From Dethiosulfovibrio faecalis (GTDB lineage: Bacteria > Synergistota > Synergistia > Synergistales > Dethiosulfovibrionaceae), in the NCBI RefSeq assembly GCF_021568795.1, contig NZ_JAKGUE010000007.1:1-64000 (forward strand): a stretch of DNA of 64,000 bases, given 5' to 3'. The notes under the pieces are model-generated. The model searched no databases. It was not told the DNA's origin and was given only the letters and a program-made list of their open reading frames with translations. Made by a program: the position numbers and the translations under genes. Each line of letters starts with the position of its first letter. Within the stretch, counting starts at the first letter, position 1. Below, piece after piece: positions 18,216-25,939 of this stretch.

Positions 18216-18253
18216 CGTAAGAGGCCCTGTGCGTACGCACAGGGCCTCTTACG
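18216..18253. terminator. 38-base perfect palindrome, probable two-way terminator
   Basis: Two 19-base halves (CGTAAGAGGCCCTGTGCGT and its exact complement) meet with no loop, between the convergent AIM24 gene and the small membrane-protein gene. It can form a very strong RNA hairpin on either strand, but no T run follows. A DNA-level role such as protein binding or a cruciform is also possible. Confidence 0.65.
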
Positions 18254-18303
18254 GCAGAGAATATATTGAGACGATATATATGCGGCGAGGGGCGCCACCG
18301 TCC

Positions 18304-18681
18304 CTAAGCTACCTGGTGCAGGTTCTCCAGGGACGTATCGAAGGGAGCGTTGATATCGGCGTCGTGGACCTCCCGGGAGCCTATTCTGAAAAGGGTTCTC
18401 ATGGCTCCGAAGGATCCGGCGGAGAAGAAAACCAGCCCTCCCAGGTAGAGGGACGAGGCCTGAGAGACCATCTCCTCCACGAAAACCGGGCTGTACATAA
18501 CGAGAATTCCGGAGAGGGATAGAATCAGACAGCCTGCCAGAGTGCTTCGAAGATCTTCCGATCCTATGGCGGCCACCATGCCGAAAACGGCGATTCCGAA
18601 AAGGGATATAGTTGGGCCCGACAGGATCAAAGCGGGCAGTAGTGCACCGGCCAGAGCGGACAACATCACACCGTGTCTCAC
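18304..18681 (-). CDS. small membrane protein, unknown
   Basis: A 125-residue protein with three or four hydrophobic helices (for example GALLPALILSGPTISLFGIAV and LAGCLILSLSGILVMYSPVF) and a soluble C-terminal tail of about 30 residues (EVHDADINAPFDTSLENLHQ). The layout recalls HdeD/DUF308-type proteins but is not a firm match. The start is GTG with AAGGAGGG 8 bases upstream. It stands alone, divergent from the CdaR-type regulator gene. Function unknown. Confidence 0.65.
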   Translation of the reverse strand: MRHGVMLSALAGALLPALILSGPTISLFGIAVFGMVAAIGSEDLRSTLAGCLILSLSGILVMYSPVFVEEMVSQASSLYLGGLVFFSAGSFGAMRTLFRIGSREVHDADINAPFDTSLENLHQVA

Positions 18682-18826
18682 GATGATTCCCTCCTTAAGG
18701 AACGAGATATTCTGTATCCTGGCCCCATTCTATTCTCCCTCTATCGAAAAGACTTCGGTATTTTGAATCAACTATCGTCCTATATATGGAGAGTCTTCCG
18801 TCATTTTGACGAAAGGAGCGATCGTT

Positions 18827-20032
18827 TTGCTGGAACCTATAGCTCAGGAGCTTGCCAAGTCCATATCGGAGGTCATAGGTTACGATGTCCTCATCACCGA
18901 TGTGAAGGGGGTGATAATCGGTTGCAGCGATCCCGAAAGAGGGTTCGGAACCCTGAACGAGTCGTCCAGGATAGCCGCCGAGACGGGAAAGGGAAGCGTG
19001 GATACCGAGGAGGTGTCCCAGAGGCTCAGAGGGACCAGACCGGGGGTTACCTATCCCATGGTCGGCCCCGACGGCAGGGTGATAGGCACCGTGGCGATAA
19101 CCGGTGATCCCGAAAAGGTCACCCCCTTCGCCCTGGTGGTGAAGCGTCAGGCCGAACTCTATCTCAGGGAGCGGATAATGCAGAGGGAGATAATGGAGAG
19201 GGAGAGAAACCTCCAGGCGTTGGTCTCCGACGTTTTTCTGCTGAACTCCAAGGTCAGCGACCCGGAGCTGCTGATGAACAGGGCGGAGCATTTCGGATAC
19301 GATCGTTCCTCCGAATACGTGGCCCTGGCGGTGGAGACCGCCAGGGCGAGGGACTCTGCCGGGGCAGGAGCCTACAGGGATTCCGTATTGGCCCGTCTTA
19401 GAGACTCCATGGGAGGTCCTAGAAGCCTCATGGCCGCCATGAAGATGGATCTCTACGTGGTTTTTCTCCCCCTGCCGGGAGGAAGATGGTCGGATTTATC
19501 GGAAAGGATCGGCGAGATCTGGAAAGTCGTCAAGAAGTCTCTTTCGTCCATGGGGATAGAGGCGGCGGTTGGAATAGGCAGCGGGGCCGTGGGTATAGAG
19601 GAGCTGGCCCGATCATGCAGGGAGGCCCGGCTGGCTCTCAGGATCGGCAGAAAGGTGGCTCCGGGCGTCCGTTTTTACCCGATAAGGGGCTACAGGGTGG
19701 AGGAACTTCTGTTCTTTTCTCCCCGTTCGCTGACGGAGTCCATGTCCGAGAGGGAGCTGTCGCCTCTGGAGGGCAGAGGCGACACGGAGGAACTACGCGA
19801 TACGCTGATGGCCTGGTGCGAGAGCGGTTTCAACGTGGCCGAAGCGTCTCGGTCTCTGCACCTCCATCGCTCCACCGTCAACTACAGGCTGGAGAAGCTG
19901 GCTTCCATTTTCCATGTCGACGTCAGGGACTTCAGGGAGATGAGCCGTCTGTACTGGGCCATCTCCCTGGATAAACTCAATCGCGGTCGGCCTCGAAAGA
20001 ACCCCGAGGAGGGTAGTCCAAGGAGTTCCTGA
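18827..20032 (+). CDS. CdaR family transcriptional regulator (sugar diacid regulator type)
   Basis: About 400 residues. The N-terminal 135 residues match the sugar-diacid recognition domain (PIAQELAKSISEVIGYDVLITD, then YPMVGPDGRVIGTVAITG). The middle resembles a degenerate GGDEF-like region, and the C-terminal 65 residues are a PucR-type helix-turn-helix (FNVAEASRSLHLHRSTVNYRLEKL). TTG 18827 is preferred as the start because AAAGGAG lies 8 bases ahead; TTG 18806 is upstream of that site. In enterobacteria CdaR controls glucarate and glycerate use. No such genes are nearby, so the effector here is open. Its 3' end overlaps the convergent MscS gene by 56 bases. Confidence 0.85.
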   Translation: MLEPIAQELAKSISEVIGYDVLITDVKGVIIGCSDPERGFGTLNESSRIAAETGKGSVDTEEVSQRLRGTRPGVTYPMVGPDGRVIGTVAITGDPEKVTPFALVVKRQAELYLRERIMQREIMERERNLQALVSDVFLLNSKVSDPELLMNRAEHFGYDRSSEYVALAVETARARDSAGAGAYRDSVLARLRDSMGGPRSLMAAMKMDLYVVFLPLPGGRWSDLSERIGEIWKVVKKSLSSMGIEAAVGIGSGAVGIEELARSCREARLALRIGRKVAPGVRFYPIRGYRVEELLFFSPRSLTESMSERELSPLEGRGDTEELRDTLMAWCESGFNVAEASRSLHLHRSTVNYRLEKLASIFHVDVRDFREMSRLYWAISLDKLNRGRPRKNPEEGSPRSS

Positions 20033-21854
20033 TTTCCTTCATGAGATCGGGGGACGGATTGGGGAAGGGAAGTTTTCCCGATTTCCTCCATTCCTCTACC
20101 TCTTTCTCCGCTCGAGCTCCTCTACTCTTGTCCGGAGGGGTGTCCTCCGCAAGATAGGCTGTGTTGGAGGGGAAGGCGAATCCCGACCCAGAGGAGTCGA
20201 CTATCTCCGCCATTCGAAAGAGAAGGTCTTCCTTGATAGCCAGAAAGGTCTCCCAGTCCCTGGTCTGTACGAATGCCCGGACCGCTATGTCCAGCGAATA
20301 GGCACCGAATCCGGAGAAGCGGACTCTCACCGGTGTGCCGTGGTGTACCTTGGGATGGGACAGAAGCATCTCCTTTATCTTCGTTATGGTCCATCGTAGC
20401 TGGTCCATGGAGGTCTCGTACCTCAGTCCGACGGTGGTCTCGAACATATGCCTGTCCCTGCGAGTCAGGTTCATCATGTGGAGCTGGGAAAAGTCGGCGT
20501 TAGGTACTGACAGGATGGTCCTATCGACCAGCCTCAGCCTGGTTGATCTTATGCCTATCTCTACCACCGTTCCGCTATTATCTCCGAACTGACAGAAATC
20601 CCCCACCTTGACCGGTTTGTCCGCGAAGAGGGAGATCCCTCCGATGATGTTCTCTATAGTCGGTTTGGCCGCCAGGGATATTGCTAAACCGGCGACCCCC
20701 AGTCCGGTGATGACCGATGCCAGAGGTATGCCCAGCTGGGATGCCCCGTAGGTCAACAGCGACAGGGCGGCGAAGATACCGATAAGTCGGGATACGGTTC
20801 GCAGAAGGCTGGCGTCCACGCTGTTAGGATCCACTTTTGGAGACATTATCACTATGTCGGCTACGAGAGAACACGCTCCGAACAGGGTCCACGCTCCGAA
20901 AATCCAGATGAATGCGCTCAGAGTTCCTACAGAGAACAGCAACGCCACCGATCCGCTTAGGTTTATGACGTCTTTTATCAGGTAACGGCTGGTTGCGGCT
21001 ATGGCTATTGAGGTCACGGTAAAGGAGAGCTTCAAAACCCCTTTTTTGAAATCCGATTCGTTTTTAAGGGACTTGTTTCTGAAGAAACCCATGGCCAACG
21101 ATATCGCCAACAGAGTTGACCCTATGAGGATAACCAAGGCCATCCACTGCCATATGGTGTTGCTCTCCACCGTTACCATGGACCACTTGGGAAGCAGAAA
21201 GGCCCATCTCGGAGGAAGGAGATGTCCCGGAGAGTCGTTGTACCAATCCCAAAATCCCGGGGTGGACAGAGGATCGTCTCTGTAAGGCATGTTCTGTACC
21301 GCCTCGTAGAAATCGGATATCTCCCTGAGGCTTTCGGAGGAGAAAAGGTAATATCCTTTCTCCTCTCCCGATTCCAGGCGCCTCAGCCTTATCTCCGTTC
21401 CGGGGATTCTCCACGTCTCCATATGTCCTTCATCGGTTATGAGTTCGCTCGTTCCGGGTATATCCCTCGAGGCCGGAATGGGTACCCGATCCATTATCTC
21501 TTTCAGTTGAAGGGCTCTTTCGCTTCCTATCTTGTTTCTGTAGACCCTTGGTGTGTCCCTCAGGTCCAGGCATTCTATCGCCTTTTTGAAATATATAGAG
21601 GCTTTTTCCGCTTTCGCCAGGGCTCCGGGGGTGTTGAAGAAGACGGCTCCGGCGGTGTCGTTCTCTTTGTTTGCCTCTTTGATCAATCTGTACGCCATGT
21701 TTATGTTGGTGGCGAAGGAAATCATGGTCTGCCTTGGAGAATGCCTCTCCGGCGGAGCCAGAGGCAGGGCGTACTCGATTGCCGAGGCTTTATGGGAGAA
21801 CGCTGATAAGAGCGACGCCAGGGCAAGCAAAAGTATGAGCTTATTCTTGCCCAT
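19977..21854 (-). CDS. MscS family mechanosensitive channel with periplasmic N-terminal domain
   Basis: A 625-residue channel. Residues 1-25 are a signal peptide (ending SHKASA). A soluble domain of about 200 residues follows, with several transmembrane helices from about 225 onward. The pore helix and beta domain are clear: GLGVAGLAISLAAKPTIENIIGGISLFADKP, then VGDFCQFGDNSGTVVEIGIRSTRLR. It should open under membrane tension and release solutes. It is last in an operon behind a soluble chemoreceptor gene, only 2 bases away, with a weak ribosome site. The pairing with sensory genes is unusual. Confidence 0.88.
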   Translation of the reverse strand: MGKNKLILLLALASLLSAFSHKASAIEYALPLAPPERHSPRQTMISFATNINMAYRLIKEANKENDTAGAVFFNTPGALAKAEKASIYFKKAIECLDLRDTPRVYRNKIGSERALQLKEIMDRVPIPASRDIPGTSELITDEGHMETWRIPGTEIRLRRLESGEEKGYYLFSSESLREISDFYEAVQNMPYRDDPLSTPGFWDWYNDSPGHLLPPRWAFLLPKWSMVTVESNTIWQWMALVILIGSTLLAISLAMGFFRNKSLKNESDFKKGVLKLSFTVTSIAIAATSRYLIKDVINLSGSVALLFSVGTLSAFIWIFGAWTLFGACSLVADIVIMSPKVDPNSVDASLLRTVSRLIGIFAALSLLTYGASQLGIPLASVITGLGVAGLAISLAAKPTIENIIGGISLFADKPVKVGDFCQFGDNSGTVVEIGIRSTRLRLVDRTILSVPNADFSQLHMMNLTRRDRHMFETTVGLRYETSMDQLRWTITKIKEMLLSHPKVHHGTPVRVRFSGFGAYSLDIAVRAFVQTRDWETFLAIKEDLLFRMAEIVDSSGSGFAFPSNTAYLAEDTPPDKSRGARAEKEVEEWRKSGKLPFPNPSPDLMKEIRNSLDYPPRGSFEADRD

Positions 21855-21856
21855 GG

Positions 21857-22699
21857 TCAGAGGCGAAGGTCCTGAAGGTTCTTCTGGGCCCTGACTATGG
21901 AGGATATTATGGCCGCCATGGCGTCGAAGCGGTCTATGGCCTCCTTCATGACCCCCACGGAGTGGGCTATCTCCCTGGATCCCTCGGACATCTTCTCTCC
22001 CGATCCGTCCAGCATCACGGTGATGTCGTCCATGAAGGACCTGTTCTCCTCCAGGAAGGACATAAAACTGGACAGGGAGTTTCTCACCACGTCGAACATC
22101 TCGCTTACCCGGCGTACGTTGTCCATGGCGTCTTTGACCGATCCGGAAATCTCGGAGACCCTGTCGGTTATCTTGTCCGACGCCTCCTTGGTCTGGACCG
22201 ACAGCTTCTGGACCTCCTCCGCTACGACGCTGAATCCCCTGCCGTGTTCCCCCGCTCTGGCCGCTTCTATGGAGGCGTTGAGGGCCAGCAGGTTGGTCTG
22301 TTTCGCTATCCTGGTGATCTCCTCGGATATCTTCTCCACCTCCAGGAAACCGTTTAAGGTCTCGTAGGTGGTCTCAACCGTCTTGTTCACGTCGGAGCTC
22401 ATGTTCTCTATGTCCGTGCCGGAACGGTGAAGTTCCTCCTCCAGTTCCTGGTTCATCTTGCCTATGGACTCCACGTTCTCCCTGGCGTGGGCGCTGCTTT
22501 TCTGAAATTCCCCTACGGTGTCGGCCAGCATGGCGTCTAGCTTCTGGAAGTCGTCGGATATGTCCGAAAGCTCCCCCTGGACGTTGTTGACCCGTCTTAC
22601 CAGGGCCTCGTCCAGCTGGTCCATGAAGGAGTTCATCAGGGTGTTCCCGAAGTAGGCCGACGACAGTCTTGCTATCAGCTCTCTTTCCCTTTTGTCCAT
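21857..22699 (-). CDS. soluble chemoreceptor (MCP signalling domain only)
   Basis: A 280-residue protein with no transmembrane helix and no HAMP domain. Most of it is the MCP coiled-coil hairpin, with the CheA/CheW tip [21 protein letters not shown]. The first 60 residues (ERELIARLSSAYFGNTLMNSF) hold no recognisable sensor. The gene lies 12 bases after the di-iron oxygen-sensor-like protein gene, so that protein probably supplies the sensing function. A comparable ODP-MCP pairing is described for Treponema denticola. GGAGG lies 7 bases before the ATG. Confidence 0.9.
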   Translation of the reverse strand: MDKRERELIARLSSAYFGNTLMNSFMDQLDEALVRRVNNVQGELSDISDDFQKLDAMLADTVGEFQKSSAHARENVESIGKMNQELEEELHRSGTDIENMSSDVNKTVETTYETLNGFLEVEKISEEITRIAKQTNLLALNASIEAARAGEHGRGFSVVAEEVQKLSVQTKEASDKITDRVSEISGSVKDAMDNVRRVSEMFDVVRNSLSSFMSFLEENRSFMDDITVMLDGSGEKMSEGSREIAHSVGVMKEAIDRFDAMAAIISSIVRAQKNLQDLRL

Positions 22700-22711
22700 A
22701 CCGGGGCCTCC

Positions 22712-23479
22712 CTATCGGAAGAGCTGGTCCATGATGTCGACGCCGCATTTCAGGTTCCCGAACCAGTTCAGGAATCTGTCCACGTCGTCGCCCTTTATGA
22801 CCGCGCCGTGCTGAGGGGCTATGGCGTCCACCTTCAACTTCGAGACCGAATCGACCCAGCGACGGCAGGCCGAGTTGGAGGCCATATAGCGTTTATGGAA
22901 TCCCTCCATATACCTGAGGTGGTCGTCGAAGCTCTCCACGGTGGGATACCTCTTCCCCTCGGGGAATACGGCGGCTCCGATATCTCCGGAGAAGAGTATC
23001 CTGGACGTGGGGTCGTAGAGGGAAAACTGCCCGGTGGAGTGAAGGAAATGGGAGGGGATGCAGGGCAGCTTCGTCCCATCCCTCAACGTGAGGTCGCCTC
23101 CTCCGTCAGGTATGGCTACGATCCGGCTCGTCTCGTAGATGCCGAAGTGGGGGAGGAACCTGGTCCAGAGTTCCGATATATGGGCCTTGGCCCTTTCCGC
23201 TATGGAGAGCCATAGGGTTATGCCGGAGGATACGTCGGGGTCCTGATGGGAGTAGAATATCTGGCTGACCGAACCGATGTCCACTATCTCCGCCACGTTG
23301 GCCAGGACCCTGGGAAACACGTGGGCTCCGCCGGGATCCATCAGAACGACCTCGCCGTCGTGGATTATCATGTACTGGTTGGTCTGGACGATGCTTTTCT
23401 CTTCCTTTTCCTCCCAGCCTAGGTGGAGGTATCTGTGGTTACCATCTTCGTAGAGAACGGACGTGTCGAAAGAGCTCAT
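22712..23479 (-). CDS. metallo-beta-lactamase fold di-iron protein, probable oxygen sensor (ODP type)
   Basis: A 255-residue MBL-fold protein of the flavodiiron/ODP branch without a flavodoxin domain. Metal-ligand motifs are visible: YSHQDPDVSSG (equivalent of HxExDH, but with Val in place of the last His), FLHSTGQF, LFSGDIGAAVF and PQHGAVIKG. Family members reduce oxygen or bind it at a di-iron site. ODP proteins are known to serve a chemoreceptor as oxygen or iron sensor, and the next gene here is a soluble chemoreceptor. I infer an oxygen-avoidance input for an anaerobe. The ribosome site (GGGGG) is weak, and a TATACT -10 box lies at 23529-23524 without a good -35. Confidence 0.82.
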   Translation of the reverse strand: MSSFDTSVLYEDGNHRYLHLGWEEKEEKSIVQTNQYMIIHDGEVVLMDPGGAHVFPRVLANVAEIVDIGSVSQIFYSHQDPDVSSGITLWLSIAERAKAHISELWTRFLPHFGIYETSRIVAIPDGGGDLTLRDGTKLPCIPSHFLHSTGQFSLYDPTSRILFSGDIGAAVFPEGKRYPTVESFDDHLRYMEGFHKRYMASNSACRRWVDSVSKLKVDAIAPQHGAVIKGDDVDRFLNWFGNLKCGVDIMDQLFR

Positions 23480-23545
23480 AAAAAAACCCCCTTATAGTGT
23501 AGGAGTGACGATCACTACGATATAGTATAACCTCTTAGATACGAA

Positions 23546-23575
23546 AAAAAGCGAGGGGAATTTCCCTCGCTTTTT
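23546..23575. terminator. two-way intrinsic terminator
   Basis: Arms AAAAAGCGAGGG and CCCTCGCTTTTT around a 6-base loop give a T run on both strands. It probably ends the minus-strand rhodanese transcript and isolates the downstream operon. Confidence 0.85.
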
Positions 23576-23590
23576 ACGGGATTAAGAGTA

Positions 23591-23606
23591 TGTCTAAAAA
23601 CGCAGG
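23591..23606 (+). repeat. element-end-like sequence, left flank of the rhodanese module
   Basis: TGTCTAAAAACGCAGG resembles the left end of the element at 6699 (GTCTCTAAGAACTCACG) and the inverted sequence at 25862-25882. The match is short and imperfect, so this is a tentative relic. The surrounding stretch 23580-23700 has no gene. Confidence 0.3.
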
Positions 23607-23700
23607 TTCTTCGTAAGGTCGTCTTGATAAAGCCTGCTCGAAAATACGTCAGAGCGGCGGAGGTTCCAGGTGGGGCGATTTTGCGGGGGATGATATGGTC

Positions 23701-25107
23701 TCACTTTTTAGAGGTGGTCTTGAAGAAAGAGTTTGGTTTTCTCTCTGGAGCGTCTTCCGGTAATCCCTTGTCTTTTCTGGGACTGCCTTTTTTCTTGTGC
23801 CACTCGTACCAGCCGCCGTCGTAAACTCTTATATTATCCCAACCCATGGCGTAGGCGTAAAAATAGGTTTCGCTGGCCCTCCATCCGGTTCCACAGTGGA
23901 AAGAGACAGCTTTATCTGGAGTTATTCCCCATTTCTTCCATCTGTCCGCTATCAATTCGTAGTTAAACATGGTGTTATCCAGGTTCCGATAGTCTTCCAT
24001 AGCGTAAGGGTCGGATCCGGCGTATCCAAATCTAGATTTCGCGATATCTCCAGCTTCTCCGATGTAGGTATAGCCGCTTATCTTACACAGATATTCGGGC
24101 CAGCTTCTTATGGAGGCGATGACGGCATCGGGGTTTTTCACCATGGCGAGCTCTTCGTCGTAATCGATCAAAACCTCGGGGTTTTGAGGAATTTGGACTC
24201 CAAAATCATCCACGGCGGTCCATTCATTTTCTCCTTTTTCCAGCGGTAGGTTCTCAAGCTCCCAAAGGGGTTTGCCACCGTTTAAAAAGCGAATGTCCTT
24301 TACTCCGGCGTAATGCATTATCATACCGGCTCTGTAGGCTGCCGTAGTCGCGGCTACCGAACCGTAGAGGATTACCGTGGTATCCGAGGTGATTCCCATG
24401 GCTTCGAGTCTTTTCTTTATGTTATCGTCAGTAGGGCGATTCCAGAATTTGAGCTGCTCCGTCATCGGAATAGATTGATAATCGGCTAGGATCCTGACCC
24501 CTCTGACGTGGTTGATAGTGTCGTCGACCGTTATGGCGCCGGGGATGTGTCCTCTGAGGAAATCGTCTTTCTCGAAAGGTAGATTAACCTCTACTATGCG
24601 AAAATCTCCGCCCTTAAAGGTCTTCGGAGACCGTCCGTTCACGAGTTCCTCGATCCATTCGGGATAGACGAGCATCTCGTATCGGGCCATCTTTTTTACG
24701 GTATGCCCCGATTCGATCCACTTTTCGAGTCCTCCATCGAGAATCTTGACGTGCTTGAACCCCGCGCCTACGAACAGATCGTAGGCGTCCGATCCTAGGG
24801 TATCGTTACCGTACAGCACGGTGTCCATATCTTTCTTTAACTCCCGCCGGGCCAGTTCGTTATCCAGGTCTTCGGGGTTTTTCGCCAGGTCGAACCAGCT
24901 GAGGGGGAAATCTTTGGCTCCTCCTATATGGCCGCCCTTGCCATTCTCGGTATCCCAGCCGATGAACTGGTGTTCCGGACGAACGTCCACGAACTGTACC
25001 GGTTGAATTTTAGACGCTTCTTTTGCCGAAATTAAGGGTAACGAGTCGGCTATAGCTCCTGTGACGGCGAAACAGATCATGGTTATCGACAAAAAAAATT
25101 TTATCAT
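23701..25107 (-). CDS. exported sulfurtransferase with three rhodanese-like domains
   Basis: A 468-residue protein with a signal peptide (residues 1-20, ending AIA), so it should act in the periplasm or on the surface. Three rhodanese-like units follow: about 25-140, 160-300 and 320-450. Only the last has a catalytic loop, FHCGTGWRAS with Cys405; the first two have YGNDTLGS and YGSVAATT in that place. Transfer of sulfane sulfur (thiosulfate or polysulfide) would suit a sulfur-reducing anaerobe. The gene starts 1 base after the ECF S component gene, with its AAGGAGAT inside that gene. Both are clearly more AT-rich than their surroundings. Confidence 0.85.
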   Translation of the reverse strand: MIKFFLSITMICFAVTGAIADSLPLISAKEASKIQPVQFVDVRPEHQFIGWDTENGKGGHIGGAKDFPLSWFDLAKNPEDLDNELARRELKKDMDTVLYGNDTLGSDAYDLFVGAGFKHVKILDGGLEKWIESGHTVKKMARYEMLVYPEWIEELVNGRSPKTFKGGDFRIVEVNLPFEKDDFLRGHIPGAITVDDTINHVRGVRILADYQSIPMTEQLKFWNRPTDDNIKKRLEAMGITSDTTVILYGSVAATTAAYRAGMIMHYAGVKDIRFLNGGKPLWELENLPLEKGENEWTAVDDFGVQIPQNPEVLIDYDEELAMVKNPDAVIASIRSWPEYLCKISGYTYIGEAGDIAKSRFGYAGSDPYAMEDYRNLDNTMFNYELIADRWKKWGITPDKAVSFHCGTGWRASETYFYAYAMGWDNIRVYDGGWYEWHKKKGSPRKDKGLPEDAPERKPNSFFKTTSKK

Positions 25108-25108
25108 T

Positions 25109-25660
25109 CTAGATCTTATCTCCTTTTTTTATCTTTAAATATAGAGATGTGAAAATCGAATAGGCTAAGTAACAGGAAAACATGTAGCTAAAAAAGGATG
25201 TCACTATAGGGCCTGAGAGGTAAAATGCCATTTCGTCCGATAGCCAGCTCCAATAACCTATTGATATGCTAAATCCACCAAAAAAATAGGCCAAAGTCGA
25301 ACTGATGGGTTTTTGGACTGCGGCAAGGACCATAGCACAGATAAAAGGAGCCCACCAAGATTTTGATTTATCTTTTAATAAACAACCGATAAATGCCGCT
25401 TCTATGGCTTTAGAGACCACAAGGTAGCCTATTATGCCGTTTCCCATCCTGAAAGTGCTTGAAATTAGGTTCAAAAAAATGGCCCATATCGCACCTGCTA
25501 AAGGTCCGAGGGCAATGGAGAAAAGGGCCGTCCCGGATATGTTGACGTTTATGAATACGGGAAAGCTGAAAAAAATTGGTCCTAAAACGGTTAGCACAGT
25601 TAGAGATGCCGAGAGAAACACGATAGCCGATGTGAAAAGAAGCTCTTTATTGTAGGTCAT
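25109..25660 (-). CDS. ECF transporter S component-like membrane protein
   Basis: A 183-residue protein with five or six hydrophobic helices and the feel of an S component (FINVNISGTALFSIALGPLAGAIWA, with small residues and early Asn/Phe). S components bind a vitamin or metal and borrow a shared ECF ATPase/T module. No such module is in this window, and the substrate cannot be read from the sequence. It is co-transcribed with a periplasmic sulfurtransferase, so a sulfur-containing substrate is a thought only. The gene is AT-rich. A strong promoter lies about 105 bases upstream, leaving a long leader. Confidence 0.65.
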   Translation of the reverse strand: MTYNKELLFTSAIVFLSASLTVLTVLGPIFFSFPVFINVNISGTALFSIALGPLAGAIWAIFLNLISSTFRMGNGIIGYLVVSKAIEAAFIGCLLKDKSKSWWAPFICAMVLAAVQKPISSTLAYFFGGFSISIGYWSWLSDEMAFYLSGPIVTSFFSYMFSCYLAYSIFTSLYLKIKKGDKI

Positions 25661-25766
25661 TGAATAACTGGTCTCCCCCCTATCTTAAGAACCATGTTTT
25701 GTCATCTCGGCGGATTCAGGATCGAGTTCTTGAGAAAAAACGGTAGTTTGTTCATGGCCCGAGGGG

Positions 25767-25795
25767 ATTATACGTTAGCGTTCTAAAATTCTCAA
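25767..25795 (-). promoter_or_regulatory. promoter of the ECF-S/rhodanese operon
   Basis: On the minus strand TTGAGA (25795-25790), a 17-base spacer and TATAAT (25772-25767). The leader of roughly 100 bases can pair CTCAAGAAC with GTTCTTAAG (one mismatch) before the ribosome site. Confidence 0.75.
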
Positions 25796-25861
25796 CGAGA
25801 ATAGTAAATATGCCAATATTTTTGATGTGCTCTTTCGCGAAGCTGTAGGAGATAGGAGTAA

Positions 25862-25882
25862 CGTGAGTTTTTAGAGGTGCTC
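25862..25882 (-). repeat. element-end-like sequence, right flank of the rhodanese module
   Basis: The minus strand reads GCACCTCTAAAAACTCACG, close to the ends of the element at 6699-6950 (GCGTCTCTAAGAACTCACG on the plus strand there). Together with 23591-23606 it forms an imperfect inverted pair around the AT-rich module. Confidence 0.4.
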
Positions 25883-25884
25883 GT

Positions 25885-25928
25885 AAATGATACAGGCCCG
25901 GAGAAAAATATCCGGGCCTGTGTCATTT
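25885..25928 (-). terminator. terminator of the phosphate operon
   Basis: An 18-base stem (AAATGATACAGGCCCGGA with its complement, one G-U pair) around an 8-base loop, 12 bases after the phoR stop. The stem ends in an A/T-only segment, which gives a short T run on the minus strand. Confidence 0.8.
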
Positions 25929-25939
25929 CGATAATTTGT

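Noticed and set aside
23480-23700. Possible tRNA or small RNA in the gap before the di-iron protein gene
   Set aside because: Apart from the two-way terminator and the repeat-like TGTCTAAAAACGCAGG no cloverleaf or conserved RNA structure could be drawn.
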